Positions 1 through 5,181 of a DNA stretch of 5,181 nt are shown piece by piece. Position numbers and translations under genes: made by a program. Numbering within the stretch: position 1 is the stretch's first letter; each line of letters begins with the position of its first letter. Source of the stretch: Actinomycetes bacterium (GTDB lineage: Bacteria > Actinomycetota > Acidimicrobiia > Acidimicrobiales > RAAP-2); assembly GCA_021799915.1 (NCBI GenBank), contig JAJYZN010000100.1, positions 4,577 to 9,757 of the forward strand, written 5' to 3'. Under the pieces are notes generated by a model, which did not search any database, was not told where the DNA came from, and worked only from the letters and a program-made list of their open reading frames with translations.

Positions 1-704
1 ACAAGAGCTTCGCTGCCGTCGACCGGGTCGAAGAGCGGTTGCGCAGCCTCGACCGGCCATTACTGAGCGCGGCGCAGCGGCTGGCGCTGTACCGGGGCTT
101 CCACACCGCGGGACTGGAGCTGGCCGACCGCACCGACGATTCCCACGGCAATGTCGGGCAGCTGCGTGTCGGCGCATGGCGCACGTACCTGGGGATCGAC
201 TGGCAGGCAGCGGGAATCAGTGCCAAGGACTACTGGGCCGACGTGTGTGACCTCGTCGTCTTCGAGCCCTACGCGTTGGACCACCAGGAGGAAACCCTCC
301 ACTGGCGACGGGTGCCAACCGGCCAGGCCGAGCTGATCGCGAGTTACCTCTTGAACCTGGCCACCGAGTGCCGAACGAACTACCTCGACTACCAAGCCGA
401 GGAGGCACTCCAACAGCTCGCATGGCTCGCCGTTGCCGGACGGCGCTTCGGCCAGTACGTGGACGCCGCGACCCGGCTCGGCAGCGAACACTGGATGCCC
501 ATCGAGGCCATGGCCGAATCCGCGCTCCGGTCGGGACGCCGGGAGCTGGCGCTCGAGGTGTTCCGGGCAGCGGATCGCCCAGGCTTCCATCAAGAGAACT
601 TGCGCCGACGCTGCCTGGCGCTCATCGGCGTGGACATCGGGGATGAGAACCACGTACAGCAGCCGAAACTTCGCGTCGTCCGGGGTCAAGGCGGTCGCTC
701 GTGA
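1..704 (+). CDS. Hypothetical helical protein, 5' end outside window
   Basis: I do not recognise this protein and assign no function. The frame is open from position 3 to the TGA at 702-704 (233 residues visible). The only in-window start candidate is a TTG at 39, and the 12 codons before it read as ordinary protein, so the true start probably lies left of the window. The product looks soluble and alpha-helical, with amphipathic stretches rich in Ala, Leu, Glu and Arg and no signal peptide or membrane segment. Counting from the TTG, a Trp/Tyr-rich central part (about residues 45-90, containing YWADVCDLVVFEPYALDHQEE) is followed by paired helices at about 98-190 reminiscent of TPR- or HEAT-like repeats (inference). 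The polar tail after about residue 195 looks disordered. Its stop overlaps the next gene's GTG by four bases, so the two are probably co-translated and may act together. Codon use is less GC-extreme than in the gene at the right end. That it is a real gene is fairly sure; its role is open. Confidence 0.75.
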   Translation, partial: KSFAAVDRVEERLRSLDRPLLSAAQRLALYRGFHTAGLELADRTDDSHGNVGQLRVGAWRTYLGIDWQAAGISAKDYWADVCDLVVFEPYALDHQEETLHWRRVPTGQAELIASYLLNLATECRTNYLDYQAEEALQQLAWLAVAGRRFGQYVDAATRLGSEHWMPIEAMAESALRSGRRELALEVFRAADRPGFHQENLRRRCLALIGVDIGDENHVQQPKLRVVRGQGGRS

Positions 705-2047
705 GCGGCGAAGAGGTCGACCGCGCCGTGCGCCGGATCGAGACTCGTCGTCCCGACCTCAACATGGCGGTGCAATCGGTCGCCGGTGGCTTGACCGCTG
801 GCGAAGGCGTGGACATGATCCACCAAGCCGCGCTCCAACAATTCCTCTGGTGGCACCTGCCGCGCGACTACCCACAGGACGAATGGCATGGACTGGTCGA
901 GGCCACGGCGCTACTGCTCGGCGAGCTTGGGCTGAAGCACCTGGCGGACCTGGCCCGATCCAGCGAGACGGAGAAAGTGCTCGCCGTGTGGCGTCAAGGT
1001 CGCGAAAAAGGAGCCGCCGCCTTCCGCTCCGCACACGCGAAGTCTGGAGTAGAGCCGCCAGACACGACACTCCTCGCCTGGGGGTCGATCATGGGCGTGG
1101 ACGAAGTACGCGCCCTCGACATCGTCGAAAGGGCGCTCGGGGATGCGATCGCTGCTGGAAACCTGGTGCCCGGTGCTCCACGCTGGCACGCCAAGGCCAC
1201 GTCGATCACCGAAGCCGTGCTCAGCCGGCCGCTCGACCTTCCACCTGGGCAAACCCTCGCCGGGCTCGTCACCACCGAGAGGATCGGGACCTGGATCGAC
1301 TCTGCCCGCCACCCGACACACCAAGAGTGGCGATCGGCGGTTGCGAATCGCCTTCTGCACTCGATCGAACCGCCGTCCGACCCGTGCGGTGCGGTGGCGC
1401 CGATGCGCTGGTTGTTGGAACGCGCCGCGGAGCCAGGTGGTACCGAGTTGACCCAGAGCAACTACCTCGCACGGGCGACGGTGCTGGCCGCGGTCGAGCT
1501 GTTCGGTTGGTGGGATTGGGACAAGTTACCACGCTCAGAGGCCGATGTCCATCAGCTCTCGACGCTGCGCGACTCAGCGAACCGACTACGGCTGGTTCGA
1601 CGACGCGGTCGACGGCTGCACCTCACGACCCGCGGTGTCGAGCTTCTCGCCTCACCGGCTCGGCTGTGGGCACAAGTCGCTTCTGCGGCCGAAGACGGCG
1701 AGGACTTCACCCGTGCCGTGACGGAGCTGGTCGGCCTACGCCTCCTTCAGGGACGGGTCGAGCAACGCGAGCTCGTCGCCGAGGTCGCTCCGATCCTTGT
1801 TGCGCAGGGCTGGTCGACGGGTGGCAGTCCGATCACCGTGAACCACGTCTCGTCGGCCGTCTATCGCCCACTTCGGTGGTGGCGGCTGTTCGACACCATC
1901 GACGAGGTCGAGGCGACGTGGGAGTACGGCACCGCCCGAGAACTCACCCCCCACACGGTCGCCTTGACGCCCGACGGCGAGCGGATGGTCCTCGCATTTC
2001 TTCGTTCGCGCGCCGCTGGGCCGCGTACGACCCTGCATGGGTTGTGA
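701..2047 (+). CDS. Hypothetical protein with winged-helix-like C-terminal half
   Basis: This 448-residue protein starts at GTG 701, overlapping the upstream stop in a GTGA, which decides the start and implies translational coupling. No signal peptide or membrane helix is visible. Residues 1-230 are predicted mostly helical and carry a WW pair at 50-51. Residues 250-435 contain a pattern I associate with actinobacterial proteins annotated as pRiA4b ORF-3 family or as unknowns: LTQSNYLARATV at 250-261, a Trp-rich segment at 269-273, a conserved-looking LR at 289-290, GRRLHLTTRG at 303-312 followed by LW at 322-323, and a second LTPDGERM at 422-429. The repeated beta-hairpin-like LTxxG units after helices suggest tandem winged-helix folds, hence possible nucleic-acid or protein binding; this is inference. 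No catalytic motif was found. Trp content is unusually high, with WW at 50-51, 270-271 and 393-394. The assignment as a gene is strong; the family link is tentative. Confidence 0.78.
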   Translation: MSGEEVDRAVRRIETRRPDLNMAVQSVAGGLTAGEGVDMIHQAALQQFLWWHLPRDYPQDEWHGLVEATALLLGELGLKHLADLARSSETEKVLAVWRQGREKGAAAFRSAHAKSGVEPPDTTLLAWGSIMGVDEVRALDIVERALGDAIAAGNLVPGAPRWHAKATSITEAVLSRPLDLPPGQTLAGLVTTERIGTWIDSARHPTHQEWRSAVANRLLHSIEPPSDPCGAVAPMRWLLERAAEPGGTELTQSNYLARATVLAAVELFGWWDWDKLPRSEADVHQLSTLRDSANRLRLVRRRGRRLHLTTRGVELLASPARLWAQVASAAEDGEDFTRAVTELVGLRLLQGRVEQRELVAEVAPILVAQGWSTGGSPITVNHVSSAVYRPLRWWRLFDTIDEVEATWEYGTARELTPHTVALTPDGERMVLAFLRSRAAGPRTTLHGL

Positions 2048-2286
2048 GTGCGAGCGTCGCAGGTCCGGCACGCCGCGACCAACTGGGACAACCGGTCTCC
2101 GACCGTCGGAGATAGGCGCGGTGAACTGGAGTTTCGACGTCCCAGTACTGTTCTGGTCTAACGGCCAGAGCCGGGCCAGTCCTCCGACGGATGGTCAAGC
2201 TGGATCGTCGGCTGACCCTCCCAGCAGGGTGTCCTTCGCCGCGATTTCCTCCGGCCAGGGCACCGAGGCCATCATCCACTTCGACT
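2048..2286. other. Convergent intergenic gap
   Basis: This 239-base gap separates the end of the + strand gene pair from the end of the - strand exporter gene. Both strands contain open frames here, but none has recognisable family features and all overlap flanking genes in an antisense or out-of-frame fashion, so I annotate none. I see no tRNA-like TTCGA arm or CRISPR-like repeat. It holds one strong palindrome at 2096-2112 and a shorter palindrome CAGTACTG at 2143-2150. Confidence 0.5.
2096..2112. terminator. Palindrome, possible terminator or operator
   Basis: TCTCCGAC (2096-2103) and GTCGGAGA (2105-2112) are perfect inverted copies separated by one base. As RNA this would form a hairpin of about six base pairs (TCTCCG/CGGAGA) with a five-base loop. 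It begins 48 bases after the stop of the upstream + strand gene, a suitable place for transcription termination between convergent genes. No T-run follows on either strand, so it is not a classical intrinsic terminator. A protein-binding operator is the alternative, but no divergent promoter is nearby. Confidence 0.35.
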
Positions 2287-3021
2287 TCAGGTTGGCCTGA
2301 CCCACAGCCAGACTGCGAGGCCGATTCCGATCATGGCGACGAGCCACCGGAGGAAGCCTGATGGCAATCGTCGTGCGATCCGAGGCCCGAGCGTGCTACC
2401 GACGAACATGCCGGCGGCCAGCGGGAGCACGGCCGCCCAGTCGACGGAGGTAAACACGATGAAGGTGACGGCAGAGACGACGGACGCCGCGCCGACGAGC
2501 ATGTTCTTGAGCGCATTCGCCCTTGCCAAGTGCTGCTCAACGAGCAGGAGAAGCAATGCCAGGAGCATGATGCCCGAACCGGCTCCGAAGTAGCCGTTGT
2601 AGATCGCCACGAGCAGCAGTCCGGCCAGCAGTAGGAGTCGGTTGGCGGGGGCGAAACGGTGTGCGTGCCTGGCGTAGAGCCAGGGCTGAGCGAGCAGGCC
2701 GACGGACGCGCCAGCCACCAGGAAGGGCACGACCCGGGCGAACAGGCCGGCGGGCGTCGAGAGCAACAAACCCGACCCGATGGCCCCGCCGACTGCGGCG
2801 ACCAGGCCCCAGCGCCGTTGCCAGTGTCCGCTTCCTTGCAGCTCGGGGCGAGAGGCGATGGCGGAGCCGGGCCAACATGCCACGAGGGCGACGATGTTCG
2901 CCACGTTCGCCGGTAGCGGTGCGATGCCGATGGCCAAGAGGGCCGGATAGGAGACGAGCGACGTGATGCCCCCGGCAGTCCCGATCGTCCCTGCGAGCAC
3001 GCCAGCGCCCACCAGCACCAC
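2287..3021 (-). CDS. TauE/SafE (TSUP) family membrane exporter, probably N-terminally trimmed
   Basis: This 244-residue, very hydrophobic protein matches the sulfite exporter TauE/SafE family (Pfam TauE/SafE, older name DUF81), inner-membrane carriers linked to export of sulfite, sulfoacetate or related organosulfur anions. The family's internal duplication is visible: GTIGTAGGITSLVSYPALL at 11-29 followed by PxxANVANIVAL at 36-46, and YNGYFGAGSGIMLL at 141-154 followed by ANALKNMLVG at 168-177. I count about seven or eight membrane segments (roughly 1-22, 35-55, 72-90, 95-113, 128-163 as one or two, 170-190, 193-212 and 222-241). The start is GTG at 3021-3019. An in-frame TGA lies only 12 bases upstream, and I see no Shine-Dalgarno sequence. 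Many relatives have several more residues before the first motif, so the first helix may be shortened where the gene meets the recombinase remnant. No sulfur-metabolism neighbour is present, so the substrate is unknown. The family call is firm; functionality is uncertain. Confidence 0.9.
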   Translation of the reverse strand: MVLVGAGVLAGTIGTAGGITSLVSYPALLAIGIAPLPANVANIVALVACWPGSAIASRPELQGSGHWQRRWGLVAAVGGAIGSGLLLSTPAGLFARVVPFLVAGASVGLLAQPWLYARHAHRFAPANRLLLLAGLLLVAIYNGYFGAGSGIMLLALLLLLVEQHLARANALKNMLVGAASVVSAVTFIVFTSVDWAAVLPLAAGMFVGSTLGPRIARRLPSGFLRWLVAMIGIGLAVWLWVRPT

Positions 3022-3588
3022 GGCGTCACGTCAGAGCGCACCGGGTACTGGCGCACCTGCCTCGACGCCGCGGTCGAGCCCGAGCGCGCCGCACCGGCGA
3101 AGGACCGCGCCGCGGAGATCGAAGCAGAAGTCACCGATCTCGAACGGCGCCTCACCCGCCAGCTCGTCAACCTCGAAGCCGACGACGTCACGGTCGCATT
3201 GCGCCGTCGGGTCGGCCAGCGTGTCGCCGAGCTGGAGGACGCGATCGCCGAGCGGCGCGAGCGGCTCGTGGCACTGGCGCGGGAGTCGGCGACAGAGGCG
3301 CCCACGTTGGCCGACGTCGCCCCGCTGCTCGACCGCCTGCCGATCCTCGCCACCTCGCTCGACGCGGCGCCACAGGGCGAACTACGGGCGCTCTTCGATG
3401 CGCTGCAACTCGACGTCGTCTTCCAACCGGCCGAGAGCGCGGTCGATGTCGCAGTAACCCTCTACGATGGCGGCGACGGTGCTACCGAAGCGGCCGCACA
3501 GGTTCGCGCGGAGGACTGGTCAGCGCCCCCGGGGGGGCACCCGCACGCCGCGCGCGGGCCGCCGCGGCGTCAGCTCGTGCAGACGTAG
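3022..3588 (+). pseudogene. Large serine recombinase, C-terminal remnant
   Basis: The frame beginning at 3022 encodes the C-terminal end of an actinobacterial large serine recombinase (site-specific integrase of phage and integrative elements). After SERTGYW (from 3031) comes a charged coiled coil, including AAEIEAEVTDLERRL and VGQRVAELEDAIAERRERL (about 3112-3282). Then APTLADVAPLLDRLPILA, ELRALFDALQLDVVFQ and AVDVAVTLYDGGDG lead to EDWS at 3514-3525. Those blocks are typical of the recombinase tail. The N-terminal catalytic domain with its serine nucleophile, the recombinase domain and the zinc ribbon are all missing. There is no in-frame start codon before the coiled coil, apart from a TTG at 3199 inside it, so this cannot be an active recombinase. 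Its left border coincides with the 5' end of the exporter gene. After about 3525 the frame turns into low-complexity Pro/Arg/Gly sequence and ends at TAG 3586-3588, inside the antisense end of the kinase-like gene. The family call is confident; the exact left edge is approximate. Confidence 0.8.
3525..3538. other. GC palindrome at recombinase/backbone junction
   Basis: Five C followed by seven G, flanked by G and C (3525-3538), form a near-perfect palindrome. It lies 32 bases beyond the stop of the - strand kinase-like gene and exactly where recombinase-like coding ends. It could contribute to termination of the kinase-like gene, together with a weak CCCGC (3540-3544)/GCGGG (3554-3558) hairpin, or mark the remnant of an attachment or rearrangement junction. 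There is no T-run. Confidence 0.3.
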
Positions 3589-5033
3589 CGCCGGGTCGCC
3601 GTCGCCGTGCGCCGCTGTGGTGAGAGCACCTCGAAGGTCACGGTCATGCCGATGCTCGCCGGTCCGGTGAAACCGAGCTGCTTGGTGAACCGGAAGGAGG
3701 TCTGGTGGGTGATGGGCAGCGAGTACTGGTCGTACGTGGTCGGGCTCCCGGTCTCGGTCACGAGCCAGCGATAGGTGAGGGTCCCGGACCCCCGCAGGGA
3801 GCCGCTCGCCGTGAACGTGAAGGTGGTCCCGCACCCGCCCGCACCCGCGGGCTGCGCGGAGAGGGTGGGGCTCCCCACGCTCAGGGCCGCCGGACCGGAC
3901 GATGCCGCCCCGCCGGGCTGGATCACGAGGACGACGGCCACGGCGAGCACCGCCAGGGCCGCGACGATGGCGAGGACGGCCCCGGTCCGCCTCCGCCTCG
4001 GCCGCCGGGCGGGCGCCCAGCGGAGCGGGGTCGTGGGGCGCTCCCCGCCCAGCCCTCTGATCCCGCCCCAGTAGTCGCTCTCGTCCCCCCCCCGGGGGGC
4101 GGGCGGGGGCCCGCCCCCCGGGGCCGTCTGCGCGACCGTCCACGAGCCCGGGGGGACGGACTCCGCCGCCCCTCCCGGCGAGGGGGCGGTCGCGGCGCTC
4201 ACCGATACCTCCGCCGGTGGCGGGGACAGCCTGCGGGGACGGGGGGGAGCCGTCCCCAGCGGGCGCGCCACACGGGCGGCCAGGTCGCTCTGCTCGCGCC
4301 ACCCGTCGCCGAGCACGGCCGCGGCTGCGCGCTGCAGCTCCTCCCGGAACTCCGCCGCGCTGGCGGGGCGCCGGCCAGGGTCCGCGGCCACCGCCCGCGC
4401 CGCCAGTGAGCCCACCGCCACCGGTCCCGCCCACTCCCCGCTCTGCTCCGGGCGCAGGCCGGTGGCCAGCTCGCGGAGCAGGGCGCCGGCGGCGTAGAGG
4501 TCCGCCGCCACGCTGGGTGCTCCGCCCTCCGGTGGCCGCACTGCCGGCCAGCCCCGGAGCTCGGGGTCCGCCGCGAGCACCGTGGCCACACCCAGCTCCG
4601 CAAGGCGGGTGTCCCCGGAGGGGGTGACCACCACGGTGTCCGGGCAGACGTCGCCGTGCACCAGCCCGGCCCGGTGCAGCTCCTCGATCGCGGCGAGCAC
4701 GGAGTCGGTGACGCTGAGCGCCGCCGGCAGCGGGAGCGGAGCCTCGGCTCCGAGCAGCGCAGCGAGGCTCCTCCCGCGGATCAGCTCCCCCACCACGTAG
4801 AGACGGCCCCCGAGGCGCACCAGGTCGTAGACCTCGACCACGTGAGGTGCCGCGATGGACGCAGCCTGGCGGCCGGCGGCGGCCAGCCTCTCCACGAAGT
4901 CCGAGCGGGCGGCGAGGCTGCCGGGTATCTCCTCGAGCGCCACCGGGTGGCCGGTGGGGCGATAGCGCCCGGCCAGGCGAGGGCCGATCAGACCCTCACC
5001 CAGGACGGCGCCGACGGCGTACTCGTCAGCCAT
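3570..5033 (-). CDS. Membrane-anchored Ser/Thr pseudokinase with extracytoplasmic beta domain
   Basis: This 487-residue protein has a PknB-type kinase fold in its first 235 residues. The Gly loop is GEGLIG (12-17), the hinge is YVVGELIRGRSL (79-90), the catalytic-loop region is LVHGDVCPDTVVV (124-136), the APE-like motif is PPE (167-169), the helix-F motif is DLYAAGALLREL (178-189), and the closing Arg is in DPGRRP (218-223). Key residues are changed: VAIK Lys is Glu34, the alpha-C Glu aligns to Ala53, HRD is HGD (126-128), the loop Lys is Cys130, the Asn is Thr133, and DFG is ELG (146-148). Phosphotransfer is therefore unlikely, and a scaffold or signal-relay role is the better inference. 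A Pro/Gly linker (about 245-343) and an Arg cluster (344-349) precede one membrane helix (about 350-372). Outside lies a Thr-rich, probably Ig-like beta domain (about 385-487) with Cys401 and Cys485 placed to form a disulfide. ATG 5033 is the only plausible start because an in-frame TGA lies upstream at 5063. GGGAAGG (5056-5050) is a rather distant ribosome-site candidate. Composition is GC-richer than the left half. Confidence 0.9.
   Translation of the reverse strand: MADEYAVGAVLGEGLIGPRLAGRYRPTGHPVALEEIPGSLAARSDFVERLAAAGRQAASIAAPHVVEVYDLVRLGGRLYVVGELIRGRSLAALLGAEAPLPLPAALSVTDSVLAAIEELHRAGLVHGDVCPDTVVVTPSGDTRLAELGVATVLAADPELRGWPAVRPPEGGAPSVAADLYAAGALLRELATGLRPEQSGEWAGPVAVGSLAARAVAADPGRRPASAAEFREELQRAAAAVLGDGWREQSDLAARVARPLGTAPPRPRRLSPPPAEVSVSAATAPSPGGAAESVPPGSWTVAQTAPGGGPPPAPRGGDESDYWGGIRGLGGERPTTPLRWAPARRPRRRRTGAVLAIVAALAVLAVAVVLVIQPGGAASSGPAALSVGSPTLSAQPAGAGGCGTTFTFTASGSLRGSGTLTYRWLVTETGSPTTYDQYSLPITHQTSFRFTKQLGFTGPASIGMTVTFEVLSPQRRTATATRRYVCTS
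4090..4123. repeat. Perfect 15-bp all-G/C inverted repeat inside coding sequence
   Basis: Arms at 4090-4104 and 4109-4123 are exact reverse complements, separated by GGGG. All 15 pairs are G:C, so the hairpin would be extremely stable in mRNA or single-stranded DNA. It encodes residues about 304-315 of the kinase-like protein, in the Pro/Gly linker. The left arm overlaps a run of nine C (4085-4093; nine G on the coding strand). It may simply follow from GGC/CCC-rich codons for Gly and Pro, but its perfection is striking. Confidence 0.8.
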
Positions 5034-5159
5034 GTCCGCGGCGGCCCCGCCTTCCCGTGGTCACGCCCGCAACATAGCAGCCCGCCGCGCGGCCGCCTCC
5101 TCCCCATCGACCCCGCGGGGCTGGGACCGCCATCCCGAGCCCCTATACTCCGCGCCACC
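5034..5159. promoter_or_regulatory. Divergent intergenic region with -10-like TATACT
   Basis: These 126 bases separate the start of the - strand kinase-like gene from a probable + strand gene at 5160. TATACT at 5144-5149 is one base from the TATAAT consensus and sits 10 bases before the ATG at 5160, so transcription would begin within a few bases of the start codon (a leaderless mRNA). No convincing -35 box is seen 16-18 bases upstream. For the - strand gene, TATGTT (5076-5071, reverse strand) is a weaker -10 candidate. Confidence 0.45.
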
Positions 5160-5181
5160 ATGGAGCTTGCGGCAGAGGTCA
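5160..5181 (+). CDS. Probable start of divergent gene, truncated by window end
   Basis: An ATG at 5160 opens a frame MELAAEV that runs off the window. Only seven codons are visible, so no product can be named. Support comes from the TATACT box just upstream and the divergent arrangement with the kinase-like gene. No Shine-Dalgarno sequence precedes the ATG, which fits leaderless translation, common in actinobacteria. It could still be a chance ATG. Confidence 0.4.

Noticed and set aside
433..2115. Long 560-residue open frame on the + strand overlapping both left genes
   Set aside because: Its product is Arg/Pro/Ser-rich low-complexity sequence with no motif, typical of an out-of-frame shadow in high-GC DNA. 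The other frame has coherent helical proteins joined by a GTGA overlap.
2141..2154. Possible SOS box (LexA site) around CAGTACTG
   Set aside because: Only one half-site resembles the actinobacterial GAAC-N4-GTTC pattern; the other half reads CCAG, and the site is not placed before a gene start.
2037..2300. Small + strand open frame filling the convergent gap (87 residues)
   Set aside because: It begins inside the preceding gene out of frame, has no ribosome site, and its sequence shows no recognisable family or coding signature.
2331..3353. Long - strand 340-residue open frame across the exporter and recombinase remnant
   Set aside because: The product is Ser/Arg/Cys-rich with no family pattern, while the alternative frames give clear TauE/SafE and recombinase-tail sequences.
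3199..3588. Independent 129-residue gene starting at TTG 3199
   Set aside because: The TTG lies in the middle of the recombinase coiled coil, without a ribosome site, and similarity continues upstream in the same frame, so this is part of the remnant, not a separate gene.
3520..4434. 304-residue - strand open frame inside the kinase-like gene
   Set aside because: It is Gly/Arg/Pro-rich and motif-free, whereas the overlapping frame has ordered kinase-fold motifs, a membrane helix and a plausible outer domain.

Overview
The window reads as a piece of an actinobacterial chromosome (Actinomycetota). The evidence is high GC throughout, GTG starts, a large-serine-recombinase tail of the type common in actinomycetes, and a membrane-anchored Ser/Thr-kinase-like protein with a proline-rich linker. 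I cannot name a genus; an uncultured lineage or metagenome bin is possible.

Layout. (1) Positions 1-2047 (+) hold two genes of unknown function. The first is cut by the window edge, and its stop codon overlaps the GTG start of the second (GTGA at 701-704), so they are almost certainly a translationally coupled pair. The first looks all-helical. The second has a helical N-terminal half and a C-terminal half that resembles winged-helix-like regions seen in actinobacterial pRiA4b ORF-3-type proteins. (2) Positions 2048-2286 are a convergent intergenic gap with a 17-nt near-perfect palindrome. (3) Positions 2287-3021 (-) encode a TauE/SafE-type membrane exporter whose 5' end lies directly against the next element. 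(4) Positions 3022-3588 (+) are a remnant of a large serine recombinase: only the C-terminal coiled-coil end survives, and the catalytic and DNA-binding parts are gone. (5) Positions 3570-5033 (-) encode a single-pass membrane protein: a kinase fold that has lost nearly all catalytic residues, a long Pro/Gly linker, one transmembrane helix, and an extracytoplasmic beta-rich domain with two cysteines. (6) Positions 5034-5159 are a divergent promoter region, and a new (+) gene appears to start at 5160.

Interpretation. The left part (about 1-3525) and the right part (about 3530-5181) differ in base composition: the right side is visibly richer in G/C, with long C and G runs. The switch falls where the recombinase reading frame stops looking like a recombinase. 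The simplest reading is that the left part is accessory DNA (a decayed integrated element carrying the unknown gene pair and the exporter) next to chromosomal backbone carrying the pseudokinase. A chimeric assembly join is a real alternative. The best candidates for something undescribed are the coupled gene pair and the pseudokinase receptor; neither can be assigned a function from sequence reading alone.
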